Of a DNA stretch of 64,000 nt, positions 1 through 8,617 are shown one piece after another. The translations under genes and the position numbers were made by a program. The first letter of the stretch is position 1. Each line of letters starts with the position of its first letter. The stretch lies in contig JAMCTG010000001.1 of the NCBI GenBank assembly GCA_023379005.1, forward strand, positions 894 through 64,893, given 5' to 3'. The notes under the pieces were generated by a model. The model saw only the letters and a list, made by a program, of their open reading frames with translations, ran no database searches and was not told the origin of the DNA. This DNA is from Candidatus Babelota bacterium. GTDB lineage: Bacteria; Babelota; Babeliae; Babelales; Babelaceae.

Positions 1-117
1 AAAGAAGCGGAAAAAGCAATTTCAGAATTGGATGAACAAGAAACAGCTGATGAAGTAGCTGACTCTGTTGATTCAAACTTGAATCAACAACAAGAAAAAT
101 CTTGCACAATTGTTTAA
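1..117 (+). CDS. C-terminal fragment of a secreted acidic protein (partial)
   Basis: An open frame enters from the left edge and ends at TAA 115-117, giving the last 38 residues of a protein. The tail is acidic and Gln/Asn-rich and ends in Ser-Cys-Thr-Ile-Val. The next gene ends in a very similar way (Asn-Cys-Ala-Leu-Val) and has the same Glu-rich composition, so the two are probably tandem paralogues. The start and any signal peptide lie outside the window. No function is recognised. A C-terminal Cys-aliphatic-aliphatic-X tetrapeptide is visible and discussed as a finding. Confidence 0.7.
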   Translation, partial: KEAEKAISELDEQETADEVADSVDSNLNQQQEKSCTIV

Positions 118-164
118 TTTTTTAGAAAATTGAGAAATTTATTTCATTATTTACAAGGAGTCAA

Positions 165-1028
165 ATGAAAACTAAATATATTTTAACCTTAATTTTATCT
201 ACCATACTTTCTGCAAACTGCATGCAGCAAATGTCTACTGATTGGCCTACTCTAAATGAAGCAATAAGATCAAAACCTTTACCTATCAGAATTGGTAAAG
301 ATAAAAAAAATCTACAAATTCGTGTAGTTGAAGCAATAAAAAATAATAATTTTGAAGAAATTGAAATTTTATTAAACGAACTTAATAGTAAAAAAGAAGT
401 ATGTACATACAAAGAAGACGTTCAATGGTTAGATGAAAATATTGAAAAATTAAACAATAAATTCAAAGAATTAGATGCAGAATCTGAAGAATCTGAAAAT
501 GAATCAAGTGATGAAACTCCTGAACTAACATATGAAGAAGAAGAAGAAACCGTAGGTGGTTATGCAGATGAGGAAACATCTCAAGAAGAGCAAACTGTTG
601 ATTATTCAGCTGTAGTTCAAGAAGACGATTCTCAAGAGGAAGAAGTAATGCCTTTATTAATCGACAATTCTCAATCACTTGCTGGATCTCAATATTCGAT
701 CACTCAAGTAAGGGATGCAGATTTTATTCCTGCAATTGATTTTAATGAACCTGACTTAACTCAATCAGTTTTATTATTTAATCAGATACAAAGTGCTACA
801 AGACAATTAAAAGAGCTAAAAGAATCAGAAGTTATAGAATCAGAAAAAAGAATCGAAAATTTAAAAAAACAATTAGATGAAGAAGTAAAAAGATTAGCAA
901 AAAATAAAGAAGAACAAGAAAAAGTAAAAAAACAACTTGAAAGCTTAACCAAAAAAGATGATGTCAAAAAAATTACAACTGAAGAAGTAAAACAAGAAGT
1001 TAAAAATTCTAATTGCGCTTTAGTTTAA
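165..1028 (+). CDS. Secreted acidic coiled-coil protein, unknown function
   Basis: The 287-residue protein opens with a Sec signal peptide (basic MKTK, a hydrophobic stretch to about residue 18, then Asn-Cys-Met). A lipobox is not convincing because ANC lacks the usual Leu at -3. The middle, about residues 105-150, is almost all Glu/Asp/Ser. Residues about 205-275 are a Lys/Glu heptad-like coiled coil. The protein ends in Cys-Ala-Leu-Val. The start is supported by AAGGAG seven bases upstream. The gene follows a probable paralogue by 47 bases and is closed by the hairpin terminator at 1051. It is probably an exported or envelope protein that contacts the host; no catalytic motif is seen. Confidence 0.8.
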   Translation: MKTKYILTLILSTILSANCMQQMSTDWPTLNEAIRSKPLPIRIGKDKKNLQIRVVEAIKNNNFEEIEILLNELNSKKEVCTYKEDVQWLDENIEKLNNKFKELDAESEESENESSDETPELTYEEEEETVGGYADEETSQEEQTVDYSAVVQEDDSQEEEVMPLLIDNSQSLAGSQYSITQVRDADFIPAIDFNEPDLTQSVLLFNQIQSATRQLKELKESEVIESEKRIENLKKQLDEEVKRLAKNKEEQEKVKKQLESLTKKDDVKKITTEEVKQEVKNSNCALV

Positions 1029-1050
1029 TTTTTAATTTTTTAATATAAAA

Positions 1051-1082
1051 AAAAAGCTGATTCAATCATGAATCAGCTTTTT
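1051..1082. terminator. Bidirectional rho-independent terminator
   Basis: A perfect 14-base inverted repeat (1051-1064 with 1069-1082, loop ATCA) has an A run on the left and a T run on the right, so it gives a U-tailed hairpin on both strands. It lies between the convergent genes ending at 1028 (+) and 1111 (-) and can serve both. Confidence 0.9.
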
Positions 1083-1110
1083 TTTTGGAATATTTTTAAA
1101 TTAATACTTA

Positions 1111-2151
1111 TTAAGCTGGTGTGTAAAGTATTCCAGCACTTAGGCCTAATAATGAAACGTTTGCTCCAAGAGTTACAACTGAAGATGGTATAACATGCAA
1201 TACAATTTGATCACCGGCAGCAACCGCAATAGAAGCTGCACTAGAACCACATGCACTTACAGCACCTGGTACAGCACCTGGTGGAGTTATAGTAACTGTT
1301 GTCGAAATTGGAGTAACCGTATATGCAGCTGCGGTACCTGCTGTACAAGTTGAGCGCAAAATTTCGAAAGTAAGATCAAACCCTGCTGGTGCAGTTAGCC
1401 CAACAAAATTTGCATCTGCTCTTACATTCAAAGTATGAATTGTGCCAGCTGCTGGAACAGTGAATGCAAATTGAGTTTCAGTAACTATTAATGGTCCGCC
1501 AGTTAAAGCTAATAGAGGAGCATTAGCACCAAAGCCCATAACTAAACCAGAACCAGTCAATGCAGTTATTTGAGTTGTTCCTAAAATACCAGAAGCAAAT
1601 GGTATTAAGGAACTTCCAAATACAGCAGCACTGATTGTAGTTGAACCAACTGTTAATGTTCCACCTACAGTTAAGTTGCCTCCAATAATTAAATTACCGC
1701 ATACTTTTAAACATTCTTTGACAAATAATCTACAAAATTTTTTGCATTTTTTACCTTTTGTAGCTTCATCTTCAACATAAGTAATTAAGGCATCTCCATT
1801 TTCTAATTCATTTTTATATTGTTCTAAACGATCTTTAATATAATTCCAAGGACTTTGATCAGAACATTTTATAACTCTTAGACATTCATCGACTACTTTG
1901 CTTACATGATCATAATCAGCTGATGTCCCTGATTCTTCAATATTTCTACATAAATTTTGAAAGCAATTAGACCAATCATAATCTGGCAATAAATTTTTAA
2001 GCTGCATAATGCATCTTCTTGCTTCTACGCTTACATATGCAAGATTTGGATGCTCATTAATATCCATTTCAGACATTTGGCTAGTAGCTGCAAATGTTTT
2101 AAAGGATATTAGAACAAAAAGTGGCAGAAACAATTTTATTATTTGTTTCAT
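1111..2151 (-). CDS. Secreted protein with BclB-like C-terminal domain
   Basis: The 346-residue protein has a clear signal peptide (MKQIIKLFLPLFVLISFKTFA) and the start is fixed by AAGGAG nine bases upstream of ATG. Residues about 25-145 are a Cys-containing helical region. Residues about 155-170 show the repeated Gly-Gly-Asn/Thr-Leu-Thr-Val-Gly beta pattern that often precedes trimeric fibre domains. The last 125 residues are Ala/Gly/Thr/Val-rich (VPAAGTIHTLNVRAD; later AAGDQIVLHV) and resemble the C-terminal jelly-roll domain of BclB-type exosporium and collagen-like surface proteins. The likely role is a surface or secreted trimeric fibre, possibly an adhesin. The family call rests on pattern recognition only. 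Confidence 0.6.
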   Translation of the reverse strand: MKQIIKLFLPLFVLISFKTFAATSQMSEMDINEHPNLAYVSVEARRCIMQLKNLLPDYDWSNCFQNLCRNIEESGTSADYDHVSKVVDECLRVIKCSDQSPWNYIKDRLEQYKNELENGDALITYVEDEATKGKKCKKFCRLFVKECLKVCGNLIIGGNLTVGGTLTVGSTTISAAVFGSSLIPFASGILGTTQITALTGSGLVMGFGANAPLLALTGGPLIVTETQFAFTVPAAGTIHTLNVRADANFVGLTAPAGFDLTFEILRSTCTAGTAAAYTVTPISTTVTITPPGAVPGAVSACGSSAASIAVAAGDQIVLHVIPSSVVTLGANVSLLGLSAGILYTPA

Positions 2152-2324
2152 ATATCTTCTCCTTTTATAAAAATTGTTAGAATGTAATTAGAATAATTGC
2201 TGCCAAAAAATATAATCAATAGTCTTTTTGTATAAAATAAATAATATTTTCAGCAAATTAGATAAATATGTTAAAATGATTACACAATTTAAAGTTATAA
2301 GAATGATGCAGGAATTTTATAAAC

Positions 2325-3041
2325 ATGATTTTAAAAATTATTTTACTTTTATTTACTTTTAATTTTTCGATTCAGGCAATGAAACCTAATCAATTAAAAA
2401 AATATCCTTCAGATTATACAGATTTACACAAAAGTTTTCTGCGTAAAATGACTGAAGAAAACCGCTCTATTATAAAAATTTATAAACAAAAATCTGAAGA
2501 AATTAAATTTTTAACTATTTTGCACACAGCAATAGCTAATCATTTAAAAAGTTGGATAAAAAATCAAACCAAATATTACAAGAATCAGATTCATATCCAG
2601 ACTCCAGGTTTAGATACTCCACTAATATATGCAATTAATTTAGATTCAGATATTGAAATTATAAAAGCTTTATTAGAAAATGGTGCTAATCCAAATCAAA
2701 TAAGTTTAAATGGCCTTATACCATTACAAATTGCATTATTGAAAAGAAGAAATAATATTTTTGAATTATTATTAGATTTTGGAGCGGATATTAATCAAAG
2801 ATTTCTTCATGGCCATACAACATTAAGTGCCGCACTTAAACAAAATAATTTAGATTTAGCAAAATCATTAATTAAAAAAGGAGCAAGATTTTACCTTATT
2901 GGTGAAAATGTATTAAAAGATCTCAAAGAAAAAGATAGTTCCTCAGATATTTTAAGTTTATTATATCTTCAATCATTTAGGGAATTACATGAGGTTGGAA
3001 ACAATTTAAGATTGCCATTAGTATATGAATATAAAAAATAA
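2325..3041 (+). CDS. Secreted ankyrin-repeat protein
   Basis: The 238-residue protein has an N-terminal signal peptide (MILKIILLLFTFNFSIQA, cleavage about residue 18). Three to four ankyrin repeats follow at about residues 95-195, recognisable from TPLIYAINLDSDIEIIKALL, ENGANPNQ, LIPLQIALLKRRNNIFELLL and GADINQR. Ankyrin repeats mediate protein-protein contacts; with a signal peptide they suggest export toward a host or the periplasm. The 3' end overlaps the start of the helicase gene by 17 bases in another frame, so the two are probably co-transcribed. The partner is unknown. Confidence 0.75.
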   Translation: MILKIILLLFTFNFSIQAMKPNQLKKYPSDYTDLHKSFLRKMTEENRSIIKIYKQKSEEIKFLTILHTAIANHLKSWIKNQTKYYKNQIHIQTPGLDTPLIYAINLDSDIEIIKALLENGANPNQISLNGLIPLQIALLKRRNNIFELLLDFGADINQRFLHGHTTLSAALKQNNLDLAKSLIKKGARFYLIGENVLKDLKEKDSSSDILSLLYLQSFRELHEVGNNLRLPLVYEYKK

Positions 3042-5253
3042 TTTTGAACAATTTTATAATAACCAATTAAATGATGCGCAAAAAAAGGCTGTAAAAGACA
3101 AAAATGCAGTTCTTCTTGTTTGCGCTGGCGCAGGTTCTGGTAAAACAAGAGTAATTACTGCTCGAATGGTGAATCTAATAAATAATCATAATGTAAGCCC
3201 TAGCAACATTGTAGCTTTAACTTTTACAAATAAAGCAGCAAAAGAAATGAAGGAAAGAATTTCTCGATTTTTAGATTTGCCAATTTTGCCTTATGTTGGA
3301 ACATTTCATTCATATTGTCTTAAAATTTTAAAACTTAATTCTAAATTAATTTCAATTCCAGATTTTGCAATTTTAGATGATGATGATCAGGAAAAATTGA
3401 TCAAAGAAATAATTAATAAAAAAGGATTACAAAAAAGAATTAATGCAAAACAAGCTTTGGGATATATTTCAAGATTGAAAAATGAGCATTATTCTTATAA
3501 AGATATTTCGAACAATTTAGGCTTTGAACCACTCATTAAAGATTTATATTTAACTTATGAAAAAGAAAAAACAAATTCAAAATGTTACGATTTTGATGAT
3601 CTTCTACTTCAAACATTAAAATTATTTCATGAAAATCCAACATTTAAGGAAAATTTTCAAAATGAAGTTCGTCATATTTTAGTCGATGAATATCAGGATA
3701 CTAATAAAGTTCAACATGAACTTTTGAAAGCAATGTGTCTTTCAAAACAAAAAAAATTTAATTTAGATTCATTGTGTGTCGTTGGTGATGAAGATCAGTC
3801 AATTTATTCATGGCGCGGTGCTAATGTAACAAATATGATTAACTTTAAAGACGATTTTCCTGAATGTAAATCAATCGCAATTGAACAAAATTACAGATCA
3901 GTGCAACCGATATTAAATGTTGCAAATCATGTTATTGAATTTAATCAAAATCGAAACGAAAAAAAACTTTGGTCAACAAAACAAGGACAAGATAGAATTC
4001 GATTAATATCGTGCAATTCTGTGTATCAAGAAGCAGAAGCAATTGCATTACTTTTAAAAATGCAAAAAAATAAAAATAAACTAAATGATTTTGCAATATT
4101 ATATCGCTCACATTATCAATCACGCCCTCTTGAAGAAGCTTTATTAAGATATTCTATTCCATATTTAATAATTGGAGGAATTCAATTTTATGAAAGACAA
4201 GAAATTAAAGATCTTCTTGCATATTTAAAACTTATTGCAAATCCTTTTGATAGAATTTCGCTAATGCGTGTAATCAATTGCCCCACTCGAGGGATTGGTG
4301 ATAAATTTCAGGAATTTATTTTTGAAAAATGGCAGCTGCAACCATTTTCAAATTTTAAAGAGCTTTGCAAAGACATAATTGATTCAAATGATATAACAAA
4401 AAAACAAAAAGAATCTCTGTCATCATTTTTAGCAATTTTTAAAACATTTGAAAAATTGGAAAGTCCAAGTGAAATTTTAGATAAATTAATTTCTAAAATT
4501 GATTATTTAAATTATTTAAAAGAATCATTTAATGAAGAAGAAGCTCAAGCAAAAACTGAAAACGTAAAGGAGTTTTTAGCAAGTATTTCTTATGCTGAAA
4601 ATAATGGAACAAAATCACTTTCTCAACTTTTAGAAGAAATTGCATTATTACAAGAAACAATAAAAAAATCTGTCAAAGAACAAGATTGTGTAAAATTAAT
4701 GAGTCTTCATGCTGCTAAAGGCTTAGAATTTGAAAATGTAATTCTTTGTGGTTTAGAAGAAGGTATTTTACCTAGCACACATTCTTTGCATAATCCTGAA
4801 AGATTAGAAGAAGAACGCAGATTACTTTATGTAGGAATAACACGCGCTCAAGAAAGATTATTAATCAGTCATGCTCGCCAAAGATATACCTATGGCACAA
4901 TCACAGAACAATTACCATCTCGTTTTATAGATGAATTACCTGCAAAATTTGTAAAAAAAGAAGAATGTCATTATTGGTCGCCTGCATATTTTATAAATTA
5001 TTTTTCACAATGGATGGATCAATCAGTTTTGGAGACCACGAAAAAAATTTCTGAACTTTCTGAAAACAAAGTAAAAAAACCAATTTGGAAAGCAAAACAA
5101 AAAGTTCAACATGGCAAGTTTGGTTATGGGGTCGTTGAAAAAATTGAATCAAAAGATAATGGAAAAATAGTAGCAACTGTAAAATTTGAAACCGGTACCA
5201 AAAAAATTGATACCAGCTTTTTAAAAGAAACAAGTGCTCCTGAAACCGACTGA
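3025..5253 (+). CDS. pcrA: UvrD/PcrA-type superfamily 1 DNA helicase
   Basis: The 742-residue protein is a 3'-5' ATP-dependent DNA helicase used in nucleotide-excision repair and replication restart. SF1A motifs appear in order: Q motif (LNDAQKKAV), Walker A AGAGSGKT at about residue 33, motif Ia ALTFTNKAAKEM, Walker B VDEYQDT, motif III GDEDQSIYSWRGA, motif IV QNYRS, motif V LMSLHAAKGLEFENV and motif VI EERRLLYVGITRAQERL. The C-terminal FGYGVVEKIE segment is the PcrA/UvrD Tudor-like region that contacts RNA polymerase. Length is normal for the family. No strong Shine-Dalgarno precedes the ATG, which fits translational coupling to the overlapping ankyrin gene. PcrA versus UvrD naming is arbitrary here. 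Confidence 0.95.
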   Translation: MNIKNNFEQFYNNQLNDAQKKAVKDKNAVLLVCAGAGSGKTRVITARMVNLINNHNVSPSNIVALTFTNKAAKEMKERISRFLDLPILPYVGTFHSYCLKILKLNSKLISIPDFAILDDDDQEKLIKEIINKKGLQKRINAKQALGYISRLKNEHYSYKDISNNLGFEPLIKDLYLTYEKEKTNSKCYDFDDLLLQTLKLFHENPTFKENFQNEVRHILVDEYQDTNKVQHELLKAMCLSKQKKFNLDSLCVVGDEDQSIYSWRGANVTNMINFKDDFPECKSIAIEQNYRSVQPILNVANHVIEFNQNRNEKKLWSTKQGQDRIRLISCNSVYQEAEAIALLLKMQKNKNKLNDFAILYRSHYQSRPLEEALLRYSIPYLIIGGIQFYERQEIKDLLAYLKLIANPFDRISLMRVINCPTRGIGDKFQEFIFEKWQLQPFSNFKELCKDIIDSNDITKKQKESLSSFLAIFKTFEKLESPSEILDKLISKIDYLNYLKESFNEEEAQAKTENVKEFLASISYAENNGTKSLSQLLEEIALLQETIKKSVKEQDCVKLMSLHAAKGLEFENVILCGLEEGILPSTHSLHNPERLEEERRLLYVGITRAQERLLISHARQRYTYGTITEQLPSRFIDELPAKFVKKEECHYWSPAYFINYFSQWMDQSVLETTKKISELSENKVKKPIWKAKQKVQHGKFGYGVVEKIESKDNGKIVATVKFETGTKKIDTSFLKETSAPETD

Positions 5254-5267
5254 AATTTACAAGTTAT

Positions 5268-6260
5268 TCAAAATCCTTCTTCGACAGGAATAATTGTAAT
5301 TTGTTGTCTTTGCAATTTTAATTTTACAGCAGCAGGTTTGCAGCCAATAAATAATTGTTGTGGATCTTCCATCATTTTTTCAATATCAGAATTTTTTTCA
5401 ATAATAATATCTTTTCCAATAACTTTTCCGTTTGGTAGCTCAACATCATCCCCAGGGACAATGAAATACTCATTATTTGCAGTTTTTATAACCTGATAAA
5501 ATTTATTTTGATATGTAGGATTTTGCTCAATATATGGACCTTTCCATTTGTTTGGATAAGCCAAGTTCATAGCGCCAATTTCTGAACCTACAAAATTTTC
5601 AACATTAAAAAAATTAATTGGGTTCTTGTCATGTTCAAATCCAATTATTTGGCAATCTTTATCTATTTGTTCAAAAATATGTTTTATATGAGTCAACTGC
5701 TCATATAAGTTGTTTTTTGATAAATTAATTTTTGCAATTAAAGGTTTATTTTGATCATTAATCAAAATTTTATTTTCCAACATTTGATTAATATCAGATT
5801 CAGACGCAAATTGAATATCTTTGCCGATTATTTTTCCATCACTTAATTGAACTCCATCATCTGGAACAATAAAATAATCATTTTCAATTTTTAAAATTCT
5901 GTATAATTTTTCTTGAATATTAAAATTATCATTCAAATATGGCCCCGCCCAATTTTGTGGTTCGGCTAACAACATTGGCCCAATATAAGATCCTGAAAAG
6001 TTTTTAACATTTAAAAAATCTATATAAAATTTATTTTGATTAAAGCCTAAAATTTTTGCTTGGGAATCGATCTTGTCAAAAATATTTTTCAATTTTTCTA
6101 TATGTTGACCAATAATAAAATTTGTTTCAACCCTAGATTCTCTCCAAAAATAATAGAGTGAAAAACCAAAAAGAAAAATAAAAATAAATCCAATAATATA
6201 TGAAAAAGAATTTTTTCTTTTTCTTGAATTAGCTTTTTTTAATAAATGTGTCGATTTCAT
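5268..6260 (-). CDS. Membrane-anchored protein with two copies of a pseudopilin-like domain
   Basis: The 330-residue protein has a Lys/Arg-rich N terminus, one transmembrane segment (about residues 19-40) and then two copies of a domain of about 110-120 residues. Each copy contains a conserved sequence of features: ILGF or IIGF, then NV(K/E)NF.GS.IG.M.LA.P..W.GPY, then a Phe/Leu-Tyr segment, then YFIVP.D.V.L.(D/N)GK.IGKDI. The W-GPY and GD-D elements recall the C-terminal part of type II secretion pseudopilins such as GspG, but no prepilin peptidase motif (G/FTLIE) is seen. It is convergent with pcrA and lies 12 bases downstream of trpS on the same strand. Function unknown. Confidence 0.6.
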   Translation of the reverse strand: MKSTHLLKKANSRKRKNSFSYIIGFIFIFLFGFSLYYFWRESRVETNFIIGQHIEKLKNIFDKIDSQAKILGFNQNKFYIDFLNVKNFSGSYIGPMLLAEPQNWAGPYLNDNFNIQEKLYRILKIENDYFIVPDDGVQLSDGKIIGKDIQFASESDINQMLENKILINDQNKPLIAKINLSKNNLYEQLTHIKHIFEQIDKDCQIIGFEHDKNPINFFNVENFVGSEIGAMNLAYPNKWKGPYIEQNPTYQNKFYQVIKTANNEYFIVPGDDVELPNGKVIGKDIIIEKNSDIEKMMEDPQQLFIGCKPAAVKLKLQRQQITIIPVEEGF

Positions 6261-6272
6261 AAGACTCCAAGT

Positions 6273-7283
6273 TTAAAAATAATTTAACTGCATAGCTTTT
6301 TTAATTTCTTTAAAATTCTTTTGTGCAGCATCTAAAGTTTTTTCTGTACCTTCTTTTAAAACTTTTATTACATAATCAGGATTTTTTTCTAACTCTTTTC
6401 GTTTTTCCCTCAAAGGATTTAAAAAATTATTAAGAACTTCAGCAAGTCTCTTTTTCAAAACCATATCCCCAAGTCCTCCTTTTTTATATTGTTCTTTTAA
6501 ATTTTCTACTTCAACTTTATCATGATCAAAAACATCTAAGTAAGAAAAAACAACATTACCTTCAACTTTTCCTGGATCGCTAACTCTAATATGTCCAGGA
6601 TCTGTATACATTTCTTTAACTTTTTTAAAAATAGTATCTTGATCATCTTTTAAATAGATTGCATTACCTAAAGATTTACTCATCTTTGCTTTGCCATCAA
6701 TTCCCGGAAGCCTTGCCATTTTAGGAACCAAAGCTTGGGCTTCAACCAAAACATTTGTATTGTAAATTCTATTAAAACTTCTTACAATTTCATTAGTCTG
6801 CTCAATCATTGGAAGTTGATCTTCGCCCACAGGCACTAAATTCGCATTAATAAAAGTAATATCAGCTGCTTGACTTACTGGATAAATCAAAAATCCTGCT
6901 GGCACATTTTCTCCAAAACCTTTTTGTAAAATTTCAGTTTTTACAGTTGGATTGCGTCTCAAACGATTAACAGTTACCAAATTTAAATAAAAAATTGTTA
7001 ATTCGGCAATTTGGGGAATCATAGATTGGATAAAAATTGTAGATTTGGCTGGATCTATTCCAACTGATAAATAATCTAAAACTACTTCTAAAACATTTTG
7101 TTTAAGTTCAGGTCTTGCAGCATTATCTGTCAATGCTTGAACATCTGCAACCATTACATATTGTTTATATTTATTTTGTAAAATTAATCTATTTTCAAGC
7201 GAACCTACATAATGCCCTAAATGAAGGGGACCAGTTGGTCTATCACCTGTTAAAACAATTTTATCTTTTGAAATTTCATTCAT
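6273..7283 (-). CDS. trpS: Tryptophanyl-tRNA synthetase
   Basis: This class Ic aminoacyl-tRNA synthetase charges tRNA-Trp. The HIGH motif is HLGH in [12 protein letters not shown], and the KMSKS loop is [11 protein letters not shown]. Other TrpS signatures are [11 protein letters not shown] and the TDPG segment. The start chosen here (336 residues) brings the protein into register with the family, in which only a few residues precede the first beta strand; an in-frame ATG 24 bases upstream at 7307 would add eight residues. Neither start has a strong Shine-Dalgarno, but GGA lies close to the inner one. The single tRNA-Trp gene in this window, at 28.7 kb, is its substrate. Confidence 0.95.
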   Translation of the reverse strand: MNEISKDKIVLTGDRPTGPLHLGHYVGSLENRLILQNKYKQYVMVADVQALTDNAARPELKQNVLEVVLDYLSVGIDPAKSTIFIQSMIPQIAELTIFYLNLVTVNRLRRNPTVKTEILQKGFGENVPAGFLIYPVSQAADITFINANLVPVGEDQLPMIEQTNEIVRSFNRIYNTNVLVEAQALVPKMARLPGIDGKAKMSKSLGNAIYLKDDQDTIFKKVKEMYTDPGHIRVSDPGKVEGNVVFSYLDVFDHDKVEVENLKEQYKKGGLGDMVLKKRLAEVLNNFLNPLREKRKELEKNPDYVIKVLKEGTEKTLDAAQKNFKEIKKAMQLNYF

Positions 7284-7432
7284 AATAAATCCATTAATTT
7301 TTTTCATTTAAAAAATAAATTATATCAAAAAAATTATTTAAATAAGACTTTTTATTAAAAACTTTACCTGACCCATATAATTTTGCCATCTTCAAACTTG
7401 AGCCACATGTTTGCTCAAAAAAGGGGAAGATT

Positions 7433-8242
7433 ATGTTGAATTTATTTGTAGACTGGAAAGATCTTATAGAAATATCATTCTTAGTTTCTTCTATTTATTA
7501 TTTTTCAATTTGGTTGGCAAAAGACAGCAATAAAAATCTAATACTTCCATTTTATTTGTATATAAGCGGTTTTATAGTCAGCCATTATCTCAACTTAAAT
7601 ATTATATCCAATATTTTATTTTTTGGGTCACCCATTGTTCTTACAATTTTTATTTTATTTCATCAGCGGATATTACAAAAAAATTTTATTGCTAGCCAAA
7701 AAGCAAATTTTGAAAAACAAGAACAATATCTTTGGTTAGATGAACTTATGAAATCTAGTCTGACTGCTATAAATAAAAACTGTGATATGACTTTTGTAAT
7801 TGAAAGAAAAGATAATCTTCAAGATTTTATCGTAACTGATTGGAATTTAAATGCATATTTAAAAAAAGAACTTTTTGATCTTATTTTAAACCAACAAAAC
7901 AATGAATTATTTATTTGGATAAAAGATGGAACCTTAATATCTTATACTGCTCAATGGGCTTTTTTACAAGATGAAACTCATAAAGTCACAGAAAAAAATC
8001 TTGAAAATTGGAAGCAGGACGCATTAATAATAACGCATCAAACAGATTGTATAGTAATAAAGACTTTGCATGAGGAAAGACAATTTCAAATTGTTATAGA
8101 AGGAAAAATTTTTGAACCATTAAATGCGTTACAAACTTTAACTCTTCTTGAACGTTATTTACAGCCTTCTAGTGAGTTTAAAAAAATTAAAGGAATAAAA
8201 CATGTTAGAGATAAAAAATATTTTAACCAACAACAGGCATAG
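7433..8242 (+). CDS. cdaA: Degenerate CdaA-type diadenylate cyclase (probable pseudoenzyme)
   Basis: The 269-residue protein has the CdaA architecture: hydrophobic membrane segments up to about residue 78, a short coiled linker, then a DAC-like domain (TFVIERKDNLQDFIV at about 120-134). CdaA makes cyclic di-AMP. The alignment I could make by eye runs without gaps through both catalytic regions, yet the DGA motif is replaced by Leu-Phe-Ile (residues 159-161) and the RHR motif by Trp-Lys-Gln (193-195). The surrounding scaffold, such as I-K-D-G-T-L-I and the T-D-C-I-V-I strand, is preserved. The next gene is YbbR/CdaR-like and glmM lies nearby, which is the classical context of cdaA. GGGGAAG precedes the ATG. 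It is likely catalytically inactive but still maintained. Confidence 0.75.
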   Translation: MLNLFVDWKDLIEISFLVSSIYYFSIWLAKDSNKNLILPFYLYISGFIVSHYLNLNIISNILFFGSPIVLTIFILFHQRILQKNFIASQKANFEKQEQYLWLDELMKSSLTAINKNCDMTFVIERKDNLQDFIVTDWNLNAYLKKELFDLILNQQNNELFIWIKDGTLISYTAQWAFLQDETHKVTEKNLENWKQDALIITHQTDCIVIKTLHEERQFQIVIEGKIFEPLNALQTLTLLERYLQPSSEFKKIKGIKHVRDKKYFNQQQA

Positions 8243-8585
8243 TTTAAAATTATTTTCTGTTTTTTTTGGTTATATGTTGTGGACAGTGTTTGATGAAAAT
8301 AACCAAAAAAAAATTTGGGTTAAAGTTCCTTTGTCATTTTATTGCAGCGATGAACAACAATTTAAAATCGATGGCCCTGAACAAATTCAAGTTCAATTGG
8401 CAGGAAAAAATAATGATTTAAAAAATTTAGATTTTGATACATTAGCCGTTTATGTCGACATTTCTAACTTGCAAACTGGCAAACATGTAATCGAATTAAA
8501 ATCAAAAAATCTATTTTTACCAAAAAATATTAAACTTGTATCATATAAACCACTTAATATTTTTATCGATTTGACAAAAACTTAA
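8202..8585 (+). CDS. cdaR: Single-domain YbbR/CdaR-like protein
   Basis: The 127-residue protein starts with one membrane segment (SLKLFSVFFGYMLWTVF) that matches the N terminus of YbbR proteins, followed by one YbbR domain (VPLSFYC, then IQVQLAGKNNDLKNLDF, then a C-terminal strand). CdaR regulates the membrane diadenylate cyclase CdaA and usually carries several YbbR repeats; here there is one. The gene overlaps the 3' end of the CdaA-like gene by 41 bases and has AAGGA upstream of its ATG, so the two are translationally linked. Its role is uncertain because the partner cyclase appears inactive. Confidence 0.7.
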   Translation: MLEIKNILTNNRHSLKLFSVFFGYMLWTVFDENNQKKIWVKVPLSFYCSDEQQFKIDGPEQIQVQLAGKNNDLKNLDFDTLAVYVDISNLQTGKHVIELKSKNLFLPKNIKLVSYKPLNIFIDLTKT

Positions 8586-8617
8586 ATTTTAGAATTTTAT
8601 TAAGACTAATTTAGTTT

